A DNA stretch of 64,000 nucleotides, taken from NCBI GenBank assembly GCA_001792895.1, contig MARA01000020.1, forward strand, positions 310,001-374,000, given 5' to 3'. Under the pieces are notes generated by a model that did no database searches, had not been told where the DNA came from, and was given only the letters and a program-made list of their open reading frames with translations. Made by a program: the position numbers and the translations under genes. The stretch comes from Lentinus brumalis. Taxonomy: Eukaryota; Basidiomycota; Agaricomycetes; Polyporales; Polyporaceae. Shown here one piece after another: positions 34,476 to 46,977 of this stretch. Each line of letters begins with the position of its first letter. Position 1 is the first letter of the stretch.

Positions 34476-35347
34476 TGTGTATCTCAAGGTCGATGTGCAT
34501 AGTCTCGCCGAACGTCTTCAGGTGACTGAGTTCATGAAGGGCGCCGACGTGCGCATGTGGACGATGCTCCAAGAAGCTTCCTTCCTAAGGGCACCGGCGG
34601 TGGATGAGTCCCAACGTCGGCGGCCAGAAGGCGCTCTGGACATGTCCTGACTACCGGAGGGCTGTGCGCAAGAAGGTTTGTGTTACCAACCACCATCAGC
34701 TACCATGACGGATCGAAGTTCGAACTCCCCCCGAGTCTGCAGATTGCCAGAGATACGTACCTTGCATCGTTACTGCGGTATGCCTCGTGCAAAGCTTCAC
34801 TGCTTTACGGTGCCTCTAAAGTGCTAGCTCCGACTAGTGAGTCATGTCAGAAGCTGTGACGTGCATATCGAAACTCTCGCCATGGAGTGCGTCGATATGC
34901 ACGTCACTCGAGTTCCCTGCGTGGGTAGGTGGTCTGCATCGATGGATGAAGCGTTCAAGAGTCGTTTCCTGCTGAAGAATATATCTCCGTTTAGTGAGTC
35001 CTTCCTCCAGTACAAGCTCTTCGGAGCGTCACCTGGTAGGTCTAGCTCGCGCTCGCGCTGCATGTTGCCCCTCAACTGTGACTCTGCGCACAGCTCAAAT
35101 TTGACTAATCAATGTTCACTGACTACTTACTCCATAATGCCTCTGTGGACGCTGTCGTCACCATCTCAATCAGCGGCTGAGTAAGATGGAGGAGGGTATT
35201 TTCAGCCGTCCAGGACACACTGACTCCGCTGACGATTTCTCACTCAACATTGAATCTAAGTTCGAAGCCATTGGGAACGTTGTACTTAAGTGTCACGACC
35301 AGGATGAGAGCTAGCCAGCTTGCAGTACACACCCAGCCCTCGCGATT
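34476..35347. other. Intergenic, FAD oxidase to GST 5
   Basis: 872 nt with no domain-bearing open frame and no clear repeat. Confidence 0.4.
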
Positions 35348-36251
35348 ATGCCTCAAAAAGAGCAAATCACTCTGTACGCCAATCGCGTGAGTGCCATTTT
35401 CCTTGCCGTTCAGCTTCCAGAGTCACTGACTGTCGGCTCTGTCTGTGGCCTCTGACAGGTTCCGGCTTTCTCTCACCGTATGTTCCTCGCACTCGAAGAG
35501 GCTAAGGCGGAGTACACCCTCTACGACTTTGATATCTGGTACGCGAAGCCCGACTGGTTCAACACCAAGATCAACCCGCTGGGCAAGGTACGTACCAGGT
35601 CCTGGCTGCAGCTGCGAATGCCGCGAGCTCAACCCATCCCTCACTACGCAGATCCCAACTCTCAGCTACGGCGGGCCCGAGACCGCCCCGGACCAGCCCG
35701 CTCCCGAGTCAGCCAAGCTGGGCGAGTCTCTCGCCCTTGTCGAGTTCGTCGCGGACATCTTCCCCGAGTCCGGTCTCCACCCCGCAGACCCCGTCGTCCG
35801 CGCTCGCGCCCGCATGATCAACCACTACTTCGACACGAACTTCTTCCCGCTGTTCTGGGACTTCTTCTTCCAAGGCAAGCCGGAGGCCAGGGTCCCGTTC
35901 CTCGAGGTCGTGGAGACCGTGCAAGGCCTCCTGCCTGAAACTGGCTATGCGGTAGGCGACTGGTCCATCGCGGACGTCGCCATCGCGCCTTTCCTGGTGA
36001 GGACCCCAATGCAGCTCGAGAACGACATAGGCAAGCAGTCAACCGAAGATGGGAACAAGATGTTGCTTGCTCTTCGCGAGCCGCGTTTCGCCCGCATGAT
36101 GAAGTACATCGAGGATGTGAAGCAGTGGCCTAGCTGGAAGGCAACGTATAACGAGGTCAGCCAGGCCTTTCACTTGTCGGAGCATGAGCTGATGGAAGTT
36201 GCGCAGGCCGACGTAATTAGACGAAACAAGGCCTTCCGGCTTTTCAATTAA
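35348..36251 (+). CDS. Divergent glutathione S-transferase 5
   Basis: Exons 35348-35386, 35459-35587, 35652-36155 and 36207-36251, 238 aa. Family fold is clear: QITLYANR, FLALEEAKAEYTLYD, IPTLSYGGPE, GESLALVEFVADIFP, LHPADPVVRARARM, AVGDWSIADVAIAPFLVR. The active-site segment reads V-P-A-F-S-H-R, with Pro15 where GSTs 2-4 have Ser15. A Ser occurs three positions later (Ser18). It is therefore a different subclass or a ligand-binding GST without the usual catalytic residue. The last intron (51 nt) is a multiple of three without stops and may be retained. It is separated from the other GSTs by the ICMT-like array and shares their four-exon layout. Confidence 0.85.
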
Positions 36252-36500
36252 CGTGGCACGAGCTATGATGATCTTGGGGAGAGATGACAAAATATCCATG
36301 TACTCAGTGATAGGAAGAATACCACACACCAGACTCGAGTCGCGCTTGGCACCGCTCTACCACATAGGAGCTCTCAGACAGTTTGAACGCTGTTCATGTG
36401 TCGTTCATAAGACGATACGGTGGTACATTTGTGTTACAACCTCTAGCTGCCGTTATTCAGATCCAGGAAGATCATGTGTGCGTATGGGTCGTAGGCGACC

Positions 36501-37721
36501 TCAGCAGAATATCGTGCCGACATAGATACCCTCGTAAGGGCCCAAGTGGTTGACGAGGTTAGACTCGAAAACGTTTGGAACAGAAGAGATCGTGCACTGC
36601 GCATCCGTCGCGTCATCGTCACCGGGGCAGGACACGGCGTCGCCAGCTCCGAGGATATGAATCTCCCCGTGAGGGTGTTGGAAGCCGAGTCCGCGGCCGG
36701 GGACGATTGGAATGGGGTCTTCCTCGTTGTTGACGCGCTTGAAGTCTGCGACCTAGAGAGAAGCCCAGTCAACACTAGTGCAAAGCTATGATAGCCGACA
36801 ACGTGATACACACCTTCGAGTCGAAAAGAGTCGCCCAGGCCGGGTTCCCGACACGCGGCGTTCCATAGGTGACCCCCTTGACGTGCACGCTCGATGGCAG
36901 GTTGAGGGTCACGAACAGGGCGTCGAGCTCTGCCAGAGCGCCTCCAAGAGAATGTCCAATCTGCCAGAAGTATGATCAGGGTTTGCATGGCGCCGAGCGA
37001 AGTATCGCTTACCAAGAATACGTTCGTGTACCCAGTCGATGAGAGAAGAGACTTGACCTCGGCCAAGATAGCGGGCGCAGTCTTCGCATGTTCGTCCGCG
37101 AAGCCACCATGAACCTGAACACTGGATGAGACACCTGGGAATAGAGCAGTGTCGAGGCTTTTCGTGAATAGGTTCACATCCGTCAGGTCTGACAGGCTGT
37201 TCAATCCGCTGTCAGCGTCCGCATGGCCGAGGGAAAACGTCGGAAGGATTTGTTTACTGACAATTGTGTCGGGTCCGTGCCCTCGTGAGCCACCACGACA
37301 GCTTTCTGGTCAGCCCAGTGTCCGACGAAGTCTGCGCAGCCAGGTCATGGTTCATCAACATGTTTAAGCAAATAAGCTAGGAAGACAAGAGACTGACATT
37401 GCTGAATAGCATTCCCGTCGCCCCCGACGAGCGTGGGCTTGAAGCCAGAAATAGACTTGCACGCAGCTATGCACACATGTTACTGTTAGTGTCGCGCAGG
37501 TGGTAGCAACCCTGTATCGGAAACGTACTGCAGCTCCAGGCGGTAATCGTGTCCAGACTACAGTAGGCAGCCCCAGCAAACCGAGTGAACGGGGCGAGAG
37601 CGGACAAGTCCACGCTGGACAATGGGGTGACCGCACGGGTCTGAAGTGCCGGGAGGGCCGCCGCGTGCCCAGTGGAGGCGAGGAGCACGCCCCACACAAC
37701 GGTAGAGAGGAAGCCCAACAT
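36501..37721 (-). CDS. Secreted class 3 lipase / feruloyl-esterase-like hydrolase
   Basis: Six exons on the minus strand: 37721-37529, 37466-37398, 37331-37262, 37196-37013, 36960-36814, 36752-36501; 304 aa. An N-terminal signal peptide (MLGFLSTVVWGVLLAS...) indicates secretion. The alpha/beta-hydrolase triad is visible: Ser176 in IGHSLGG, Asp233 in EEDPIPIVPG and His290 in LVNHLGPYEG. An oxyanion-side motif VVAHEGTDP precedes it. Six cysteines (AAYCSLDT, AWSC, TACK, VSCPG, DAQC and the terminal C) could form disulphides, as in the Rhizomucor-type lipase family. It hydrolyses acylglycerols or cell-wall esters; which one cannot be decided from sequence. Confidence 0.9.
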
Positions 37722-38772
37722 CGTAGCGTAGCAGGAGTTGGCTTGCAAGTCTACACGGTGGGCCCGGCAGAGGGGTGAGGTGCGAGGGGGGACGAACGAA
37801 TGTCGACCGACGACGAGTTGGCCTCTCCGTGACAGGCTTTATACCCTGCTTTCGCTGCTCAGACCGCCAACGGCCCATTGGGCACGTAGCATCTGACTTG
37901 CGTCGTCGTCGAAGCCTTTCACAGCAGGTGTACGGATGTCAACTTCATGTCGGATGTGCGACTAGCCGGCTGGAGCCGTCCTGAGCCGTTCTGGAGAACC
38001 TCCAGCTGACATCGCGGCTGCCCTAGTCTATCAAATCTGGGAAGGCCGCGAGGTACGCTGATTGGGCGAAGGGGCACAGTCGTGTCAGACTGGTCAACGA
38101 TCTGTCGCATTCCCAAGAGGACGCGTTGAGGAAGACGCACCAGGATGCACCGAGCACATGGAGAAGTCGCGCTAATAGACCCCACGGGGCCCTAAGCCCC
38201 GCAGTTCCTGATAAGCGCATGATGCGGGAGGACGGACAATGCATCCCCACGAGGCATCGAACGTAGATTTTTCGCTGCCTGCATGGCCAACGTCAGTATA
38301 GAGGACCCGGGTTCATGGCGCCCAATCGCGACGTCTATACGGCTGCCGTTAGTGCGAAAATTACTTCAACGCGATGAATACTCACCTTCTCGCAGTGGGT
38401 ACGCATTGTACTGGTACAGCACGGTCCCGAGTGCATACGTACATGTGTTTCTCTGCGAAGCACAGCTGCAACATTGCAAGCGGATCATTGTGACCAGCTA
38501 AATAGTCCGTCAGTCCCACAGCCATGCGGGTCTCATGACCGCTGTCAAACGCTTGCAGTTGAGTCCGCATACATATGTGCGTCGTTTGTGAGGTCAGCGC
38601 AGGACTACGAAAAGAAGACGATATAATCTATATCAACAGACATCAAGAGTGAGACGACGCTGCTACACCGAGTTTCAGTCCATCCATGCATCCATCTTCA
38701 TCCTCGCCATCGTCTCTTTTGCCGTTGTCGACGCCGTGAGTGTGTCATAAATAGTGCCGCCAAGCGACTTCC
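37722..38772. other. Intergenic, lipase promoter and SEC31 3' flank
   Basis: About 1 kb. A minus-strand CTTTATACC element near 37838 could serve the lipase gene. No gene or repeat recognised. Confidence 0.4.
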
Positions 38773-41700
38773 TTACAACCTAACGATGAGCTGCTTGATA
38801 CCCGACATCCACAAGCCGATGTCATCCGTGAGCGATCCGCGGGTGAGCAAGTCCATGTGGATCGCCATGGCCTGCTCACGATCATGCGCCTCCATAGCTG
38901 TGTAGAGAAGGTCATCAGATCACCGCATATACAGCATGCGAGATATGAGCCACAACGTACCCCGAATGAGCACTAGGAGCTGTTCGCACACAGGCCTTGA
39001 CAACGTCTCGCAGTTCAGAGCGTCGAACAACGGGTTGATTCGTCGCTCCAGATCATCGACCATTCGCCGTTGTTGAGGCTAAAGGTCAATGAGATCAGTC
39101 TGCGCAGTTCGAAGGATACTTTAACACCTACAGGAGTGACCTGCTTCAGCTGCTCGAGCTGACCAGAGACAACCTGGAAGATCGGGCGGAGTTCGTCTGG
39201 TATATGGCTGCGGTCACCGGGTGCTAGAAGAGCAGATGAGTTGATACGTTGATCTGCAAAAGCCAAAAGTACTCACGATATTTCGGGGCCGGAGGTCCCG
39301 GCTTCGCGCGAGGCGGAGCCGCCGCACCTCCAGGAGTCCCACCTCGCGGCGGGCCTGCGGGAGGCGGGCCTCCTGCACCCTGAGGAGGTCCTGCCATCGG
39401 CGGCGGCGCCATGCCAGGACCACCCTGGGGACCCGCGAAGTGCTGTTGCGATTGAGGCGGAGGCGCGTAGGGACTAGGCTGCTGCTGGGACGGCGGAGGA
39501 GCGTACGGGCCTGAGGGCGCCGGACCGGCCCCAGGAGGCGGCGTGGCGCGGGCGAACTGGGGAGGTGCTTGGCCGTAACCTCCAGCGCCAGGCGGAGAGA
39601 ATGGCTGGTGGCCGTGTGGAGGCGGCGGTCCCTGTCCAGGAATTGGGCCAGCGGGAGGAGCACCGTACTGCGGCGGTGGACGCGCCATTCCGGGGCCAGG
39701 AGGGGGCGGACCTTGTTGAGACGCCATCCGCTGGGGAGGCGGCGCGTGGTGAGAGGGAGGAGGGGGACCAGGGGGACCTGATGGCGGACGAGCATGCGGG
39801 GGATACTGACCAGGGCCAGGAGGGCCAGGAGGGGCCGGACCACGCTGGCCGGCTTGAGGAATTAGGCGTTGCTGCACGCTACCAGGGCGAGGCGGAGGAG
39901 GGAGGTTACCGGGCGGCGGGGACGTTGCCCCGAAGCCAATGGTGGGCGAGGGGGCGTTGGGGAACGGCGAAGTGATCGCGACGGGTTTGGCAGGGTTGCC
40001 ATTGGCCGGGGTGCGGCGAGCAATGGCAGCAGGCGCATCATTCCATCCACCGTTGTCACGCTTAGGCGGAGGCGCGAGGGGCGGCGCCGACGGGGTGGCA
40101 GTTGCGCCGCGGGCGGGCGGCGGTGGAACCATGGGCTGCTGTGGCTGGGGTTGCGCAGGGCCACGGTAGTACTGGCCGTAACCTGCAGCACCTGAAGACT
40201 GGTACGGCTGCTGGGGTTGCTGCTGCTGCTGGTATGGTGGCTGTTGCTGCTGTTGTTGGTACGGCTGCTGGGAGTGCTGCTGTTGAACGGGAGGAACAGG
40301 GGGCTGGTACGGGTTTGAGGCCTGCGTATTCGCTGGCTGGAATGGCTCGTACAGCGAAGCAGCTGTCGTCGACTGGGCGATGGGCTGCTGAGTAGGTGCA
40401 GCATACTGACCATAACCATATGCATTGCTCGTCGAGGCCACAGGAGCCGTCTTCGCAGGGACAGCAGGACCGGTTGCAGCAAGAGATGCAGTACGAGCAG
40501 GAACCTCGTTTGCAGCCTTGAGCAGACGATCACGGCCGACGGTGAAGTCATAGGGAGATCCGGATGAACCGTGGTAGTTCGCAGGCACAAGCTTCAGGTA
40601 GGCCACAGCCTCCTTGACGAGCCCCTGCGCAGCCAGTAGATCCGCGTACTCGAAGTAGCGATCGTACAGTCCGGAAAGCTTGTACGGCCGCACCGTGGAG
40701 TCCACACTCTCCCCTTGGACATTGAGATCTTCGTCGATGTAGTTGATGGCCTTGCGGAACACCGTCACCTTCTCAATGAACGTCTGCAGAGCGAGGGCGT
40801 GGGCAGTGTAGAGAGAGCCATCGAGATGCTCCGGGTCGGAAACAAGACGCTTCTCCTCCTCCGCGAGCTCCTCGATCCAAATGTTGACAAGACGCTCCAA
40901 GCGCCCGGCAGCAAGGTAGGTGAGCGTCGCGTGGCGGCGAAGCTCAGTGTACTTCGCGTCTGCATTGAGTCCACCGGACGCCTTGACGACATTCGACTGG
41001 AACTCGAGACGCTGACCAAGCTGCTCGGCCAGGCCAGAGAACTCCTCCTGACTCGCGAAGGTGCAGAGCACGACGAAGATCTCCTGCCACTCCTGCAGGT
41101 CCGCGTTCTGCACGATATCGTCGAGATCGTTGGTGACGATAGACTGGAACAGGCGGAGGTACGGGAACGCGGTGGTGCGGCGCTCGAAGTACGCCTTCTG
41201 CGTGCGCGCGAGGAGCTCGGGACCACCCTTGACAGCTAGTAAGATCGCATCGGCAAAACGGTCAGAGGATAGGCAAAGCGAAACTGCAGACTCGAAGTCG
41301 CCGAGAACTAGCGCCTTCGTAACCAGGCGGTCCGTCTCCGACTCGTCGTTGGGGTAGATCCTGAAGGTGTTGTCCTTCAGCACCTCCGAGGCAACGGAAG
41401 AGGGACGCGAGCCTATGGTGGCGGCGACTGACGAGTCGAGAGGGTAATTGTGGTGGGGGACGCGAATCCTGTCATCATCGTCGTCGTCCGTGCGTGCAGT
41501 GCCAATGCTGCCGAAGAAGTCCGCTGCAGCGTCACCCTGTGGCGTGCCAATCACGTCGTCGCCGAAAAGACTGGGGGCTGTGGTGGTTGATTCGCCATCA
41601 GCCTGGCGCGTGACACTAGTCGTGTCCGACGCAGCGCTGCCAGAGACTTCGGAGGGAGTCCCCTCAGCAGCCAAGGCCGCACTGTCGATAGTCTCGTCAC

Positions 41701-44698
41701 CCTCGCCCTCACCCTCCTCCTCACCAGCTTCGGGTGAATCCTCACGCTCGGGCTCAGCGAAAGAGACGACAGGCTCATGTACTTTGAGGTCGCTCTCAGT
41801 CACGTCCTGCTCGATCGTGGCATTCGCCTGATCGGCAGCGGCCTTCTTCAGATTAGCAACTGCCTCCGCGACACGAGCAGCGACCTCCTCCTTGGAGAAG
41901 CCGAGAAGAGTGATAAGCTCGTCGCGTGAATTCGCCTTGAAGAGACTAAGCAACGCCTTCCAGGTCGCAGCGGCATCGTCAGCGGACGTCTTCTCCTGCG
42001 CAAGGTCCTTCAGGTTGTCCGCCTCAATAGAGGACTGCAGCTTCTCGGCGCGTTCCACGATCGTGGTCTCCGTGACCACCTTGCGGATGTGCACCACGCT
42101 GCTCTGGTTCTTGCCCTGTGCCGATGGAAGGTTTGACACGGTGGCCAGCTTGCCGCCGTAACCGAACGAGCTGGACACGGGGCGGCGGAGCCACTTGGGA
42201 GGGTGCTTGAGAGAAAGCGTAGCCTGGTTGCCACGAGTGAATCCTGGAGCACCGAAGATGTCGGATACATCCTGTTGCGGCGCGGCCTGGGGAGCTTCGG
42301 CGGATTCGTTGGTGGACTGGATCGAGTGGATGCCGATTGTGCCGTCGAAGAATGCAGCCGCAAACAGGTCCGGGTTACGCGGGCACCAGTCAACCTGGAA
42401 GGCCCAGTTGTCTGCAGATGGGAGCTGCGCGGTGCACGTGACAGTGAGCCTGGAAGCAGACGTTCAGCATATCATGGTGCGCACCTCTCCAATCATCTCT
42501 GACGTCTGCGGGTTCCAGCACAGCGCACGATTGTCTTTGCCGCATGAAAGCAGCAAGTCCGGGTCCTGTGTGCACCACGACAATGACAACACACCCTTCT
42601 CGTGGCCAGTTAAAATCTGGGGCTACCTGTGAGAAGCGTCATGCAGCGAACGAGATTTTGATCTACCTTCTCCGGAGCACGGGCGTTACGAAGATCCCAG
42701 ACCATGATGACCGGGGACGCGTCGTCTTCCGACGAGGTGACAAGCCGGGTAGCCTGTTCTCAACCGTCAAATGACGCGCGAGCACCAGGAAGGAGGGGAC
42801 GTACGTTGTCTGGATGCCATGCAACATCGCTCATACCTCTTCGTCCTCCCATTGCCATTCCGGGGCCTCCGAACCCTTGCATCCCACCCATGGTGCCCGC
42901 ACCGCCACCGTACGCCAGGGCAGCAACTTCGCGCTTCCCCCTCAGATCCCACACAACCGTATACCCCGTGCTGCTCGAGGCAGCGAGCGCGTACTGGACG
43001 TGGTGATTCCAAGCCAGCGCGGTAATCTCGTCGAGCTTTGTGCTGCGTGTACCCGGGGAGTAGGGCTTGCTCGGGTCCTTCAGGTCCCAGACGTAGATCT
43101 GCCAGACACACCCATCAGTTGTCATATCGAAAGCCGAATGTAATCAGATGACGAGACAGCTGTCCGGGGACAATCCAGCGGATATCCGTCGGAGAACGGA
43201 GAGATGCGACTCATTGCTTGTCACTCAGTGACTGCCTTGTCCCACCAACAGGACCTACTCAACGTCCGCCGGTGCCACTCATCCACCGAGCTCGAGCATG
43301 TCGGTAATGAGCCCGCGGCCCCGCTGTCGCTATTCATTGACCTGCTGCCGCCGTATCAACCAAGAGCTTCGGGCTCATCAGCAGTCCCACTATGCCCATG
43401 CCCAACTCCCAACTCGACAATACTGAGCAGTCTCGATGCAAGCTGAACGGGATGTCCCATACAGCGAGCGTAGCAAACTCGTCAAAGTCGACCGCGAATG
43501 AACTCGACGAGGTGAGCGCAAGAGGATGATCGGGCCTATCACGCCGAGCGACCTATCACGCCGAGCGACCTATCACGCCGGGCGACGTGACCCAGCATGT
43601 CGCAAGTCGGAGGGGCGCAGACTGTCCGGCGGACCCGTCCGCAGACATTTCGACTGCCTCAGTCGAGCGGTGCGGCTCCGCTGCTCGGCATACTGGATAG
43701 ACGACAGCGAAGACCGGTATGATCTCCCGAGCAAGGGTACGAGGACATCTGAGAGGTATGTTCGGCGAATCACCCGCCCCACAACGGACGCAATCCCGCG
43801 AACCACTACAGCGAGGTCACGACGACTGTTTAGACGCCATCAGTCGCTCGTCGGGCCTGCCTTGGCGCACTGACCCGCAACAGCCATCCAGAACCATATA
43901 GAGCAATAATTCCTGGTTCGGTGCTCTTGTGACAAACGAGGCGCGCGGTGTCGGTGGCTAACATGATCATGGTACGCGTCCCGAAGGGGGGGGCTAGGCA
44001 AGGGGAAGCAGCAACACGTTACGGGCTCTGGCGTGAGCGTACACTGTCCCCGACAAGGCAACAGGTGATGGATAGTCCGGCGGACAGACGTTCATGTGGA
44101 TCTGACTTTCTGATGGGTATGGGAGACACGAACTCACCTCGCCATTGACCGCACCAGAAGAAACCAGGTTCGGCTGAACGGGATTGAAGTCAAGTCCGCG
44201 AATAGGACCGGTATGCGTCTTGTTGCGGAGTATGAGCGACTCGGAGGGACTACGTCATGTCTTGAGGACGTATACGCGTACGAACGACATGGGTACTCAC
44301 TCAGCGTTCGCGACGATCTTCTCCGGGTCCCAGATATCCAGCTCGCCGTTCTCCATGCCCGCGACGATCACACCGCGGGGACGCTCCGCGTTGACATACC
44401 CCCACGCTAACCGGTTGAATCTACGCGCATACGTACGCCCTCAGCACACGCACATCCACCGGTATTGTACCACGCACCGTGAAGTCGTCGTGACAGTCCC
44501 CTTCGGACCTGCCTGTCCCTCACCGCCGAGGTCGAACTGATTCCGGTCCAGGAAATCCGGGGCCCATATTTCGAGTTGGCCGTTGTTGCTGAAGGACTCG
44601 TCCAGTGCCCCCGCGACCGTTCCGGTCGCCAGCAACGGCAACGACGGCGAGGGCGACCACGCGAAGGTCGACGTCCGATGGATTTCCTTAAGTTTCAT
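38773..44698 (-). CDS. SEC31: COPII coat subunit Sec31
   Basis: Outer-coat subunit of COPII vesicles (ER to Golgi). Ten exons on the minus strand: 44698-44478, 44420-44301, 44249-44138, 43098-42805, 42753-42667, 42616-42485, 42424-39277, 39223-39132, 39078-38961, 38897-38773; 1482 aa. Residues 1 to about 345 form the WD40 propeller ([70 protein letters not shown]). The alpha-helical ACE1 region spans roughly 660-965. A very Pro/Gln-rich linker covers about 1000-1370, followed by the C-terminal helical domain. The third intron is 1039 nt, far longer than the others. Frames are consistent throughout. Confidence 0.95.
43099..44137. other. 1039-nt intron of SEC31 with insertion-like features
   Basis: It joins AVNGE to IYVWDLKDP of the WD40 propeller in phase 0. 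Inside are TIR-like ends (43161-43177 against 44069-44086 inverted, few mismatches), a 17-bp unit repeated three times (43535-43585) and a G8 run (43986-43993). No transposase-like frame. It could be a non-autonomous element, but no convincing target-site duplication was found. Confidence 0.45.
43535..43585. repeat. Three-copy 17-bp tandem repeat
   Basis: Unit CCTATCACGCCGAGCGA, twice exact and once with one change, inside the long SEC31 intron. Confidence 0.85.
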
Positions 44699-45295
44699 GT
44701 GGAACGAGAGGGACGACGAGGAGAAGGTTGATTAAAAGCGCAGGATTAATTGGCGCGTACGTGCTAGCAGACGTGTCATGACGCCAACCAGACTCCGCCC
44801 AACCTCCGCCATCAAATACGTCCTGATATGGAATCTTTTGGACGACTGGGTACGTTGTGTCTAAAGGCCAAGTAAGTAGGTACTACTTACTACTGGTAGT
44901 ATGAAGTACACACCGTCTGCTGTTCTATAACTAAGGCTACTGGCTGACTGTCTTCCGCTAAGTATTGTAGAGGCTGGCTTGGACCTAGTAGGTCAGCTCT
45001 CCAAGTCGGAAGAACTCGGAGCCCGAGCATGACAGACCTCGTCTGGACAACCCCAGTGAACGGATACTGAAGACTGAGTACCTATCTCGCTACCGAAATA
45101 TCAGCTCCTCCTCCTCGCCGATATGTCGTACTAATATGCGTTTGCAACCTGTTGGTTACAGTTTGCACTTGAAAAACGTGGTGTCTGGCCTAGCAGCACT
45201 GCCGTTACTATACCAGTGGTGCAGGACTCAGCTGAAGATGTGTATCTTGATCACTGACGCAGCAGACAAACTATTCCTACATAATGTGGGCCCAT
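44699..45295. other. SEC31 promoter and FMO 3' flank
   Basis: 597 nt between two minus-strand genes. A/T-richer than its neighbours (around 44870-44950). No gene recognised. Confidence 0.4.
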
Positions 45296-46977
45296 CTACA
45301 AATACCAAATTGACTGATCCTCAAACTCAGGAATACCATGCTCCTCCTCGTACGCCTCCTGCCACTCGACAAGGCGCTCCATCACATCCGCCCACTCTTT
45401 CTCCGTTTGTGCGCCCTCCAGCCACTCCCTATCCACACCCAGCTGCACCGCCCGCTGCCACGCCCTCGCAAGCAGCCTCGCCTTCCCGCGCCCAAGACGC
45501 CTCCACGGCTCGACGAACTTCTTCCCGTCCTCCGGAATCGCGCCGACGTCCTTCAGGTACTGGACGACGCCATCCTGGTAGTCTTGGTCGCTCTCGGACT
45601 CTGCGACAAGGCGGTGGCCGACATAGTACGGGTCGAGACCCGCGGCTCGGAGCTTATCCTCGCGCTCGACGAGCTCCTGCAGCATCTGCGCGTGACTCGG
45701 GAGGACGGACGAGTTCGCGAGTGCGTAGGCGATGAGAAGGCTCTGCGCGATGTCCGACGGGCAGTTCGCAACGAGCACAGGGAGACCGACGAACGCAAGC
45801 GCAGTTGGCGGGATACCGGGTGCCAGGCTGAAGATGTGCTTATGGGTCGGGAAGATGTACCGCAGGTTGGTGATGAGGGACGGTGCGGTCGTCGAGTTGA
45901 ACGTGGTGTGGGGGTCGACGGAGAGCACGGACGAATGCGGCGGGCTCAGGAAGGGGATGTGGAAATGGTAGCCAGTGCCAAGGATCAGCGAGTCGACGTC
46001 GTCCAGGGATGTGCCGTCCTCGAAGACAACGGAGGTGTTCGTGAAGTATGCGATGCGGGGCTTGGGGACGACCTTCGCACCCGGCGTCGGCTCGTTGGTC
46101 GGGGTGAGGGATTGATACGCCTGCACACGATCCTGAGTTGAACGAGGTCAAGCAGACTCAAACGAAGTGCGTACCACGCGTGCTGTCTGGCCCACTTGCA
46201 GAGCTGCGTCGCGACCGCTCGCTCCAGCACCTACGATGACTACTGTCCGATTCGTGTACCTGGCGGGGTCTCGGTAGTAGATAGAGTGTACGATCTCGCG
46301 CTTCGGCGTATCCGGCGGGGTGCTCGCAAGCCATCCTTCCGTACCGTCCCAATGTGGGACGTGGGGTAGTGGTTATGTCCATTCGCGACGATGAGGTGGT
46401 CAAACCTCCGTCTACTGATGCGGGGCCGCGGAGGTCCATGCGGCTGCTGCACCTCGATCTCCAAGTCCCACTTCCCTCCTACACTGTCCCCCACCCAGTT
46501 TGCTGCGAGAATCTTGTGATGAAACCTCAAGTACCCGGTCAGGTTATATTGTTCAGCGTAGTCCGCATGGTACTGTTGGACGTATTCATGCGATGGGAAC
46601 AGCGGTGTGAAGGGTGGATACGTGAATCCCGGGTAGGTCATCGTCGGGTGTGGGGTGTTGGTATGCAGGAGCGGGTATAGCGGGGACTCCGGGAGCTTCG
46701 GGGGGCGAGGGAGCGGACCTGGGGGGTCAGGGAGCCATACTCCTCCCACGTCGCGTCGCTGCTCGTACAGCACGACTTCCCATCCATCCCGGACGTCTTC
46801 CGGGAGGTCGAAGATCGTCTTTAAGATGGCGAGACCGCCGCTGCCTGCACCGACGATAGCGATGGACTTTGAAGGAGTCTTCACGTCCGGAAGCGCTGAG
46901 AATGGTTCCTGGTGTTGCTCATATCCCAGAGCGGCTAGCGGGAGCAGGACGAACGTGAACGAGGCAAGACGGACCAT
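45296..46977 (-). CDS. Flavin-containing monooxygenase-like protein with signal peptide
   Basis: Two exons on the minus strand (46977-46175, 46120-45296), 542 aa after one correction. Residues 1-18 form a signal peptide or anchor. FAD site GAGSGG at residues 43-48 (IAIVGAGSGG). The FMO-type signature is FDHLIVANGHNHYP followed by HVPHWDG, with NADPH site VVIVGAGASGRDAA. The C-terminal half has LILGTGYHFHIPFL. Exon 1 loses frame at the GGGG of 46363-46366 (CCCC in sense), where one more C restores YPHVPHW and a phase-0 donor. Expected to oxygenate N- or S-containing or other small molecules in the secretory pathway; substrate unknown. Divergent from CFT1. Confidence 0.85.

Noticed and set aside
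42425..42449. Nearer splice acceptor for SEC31 exon 7 (CTTCCAG)
   Set aside because: It gives a frame with an early stop. The acceptor just before L-P-S-A-D-N-W keeps phase and matches the family sequence GEL-P.
25484..46977. A classical secondary-metabolite cluster
   Set aside because: No PKS, NRPS, terpene synthase, prenyltransferase or RiPP precursor gene could be identified; only tailoring-type enzymes are present.
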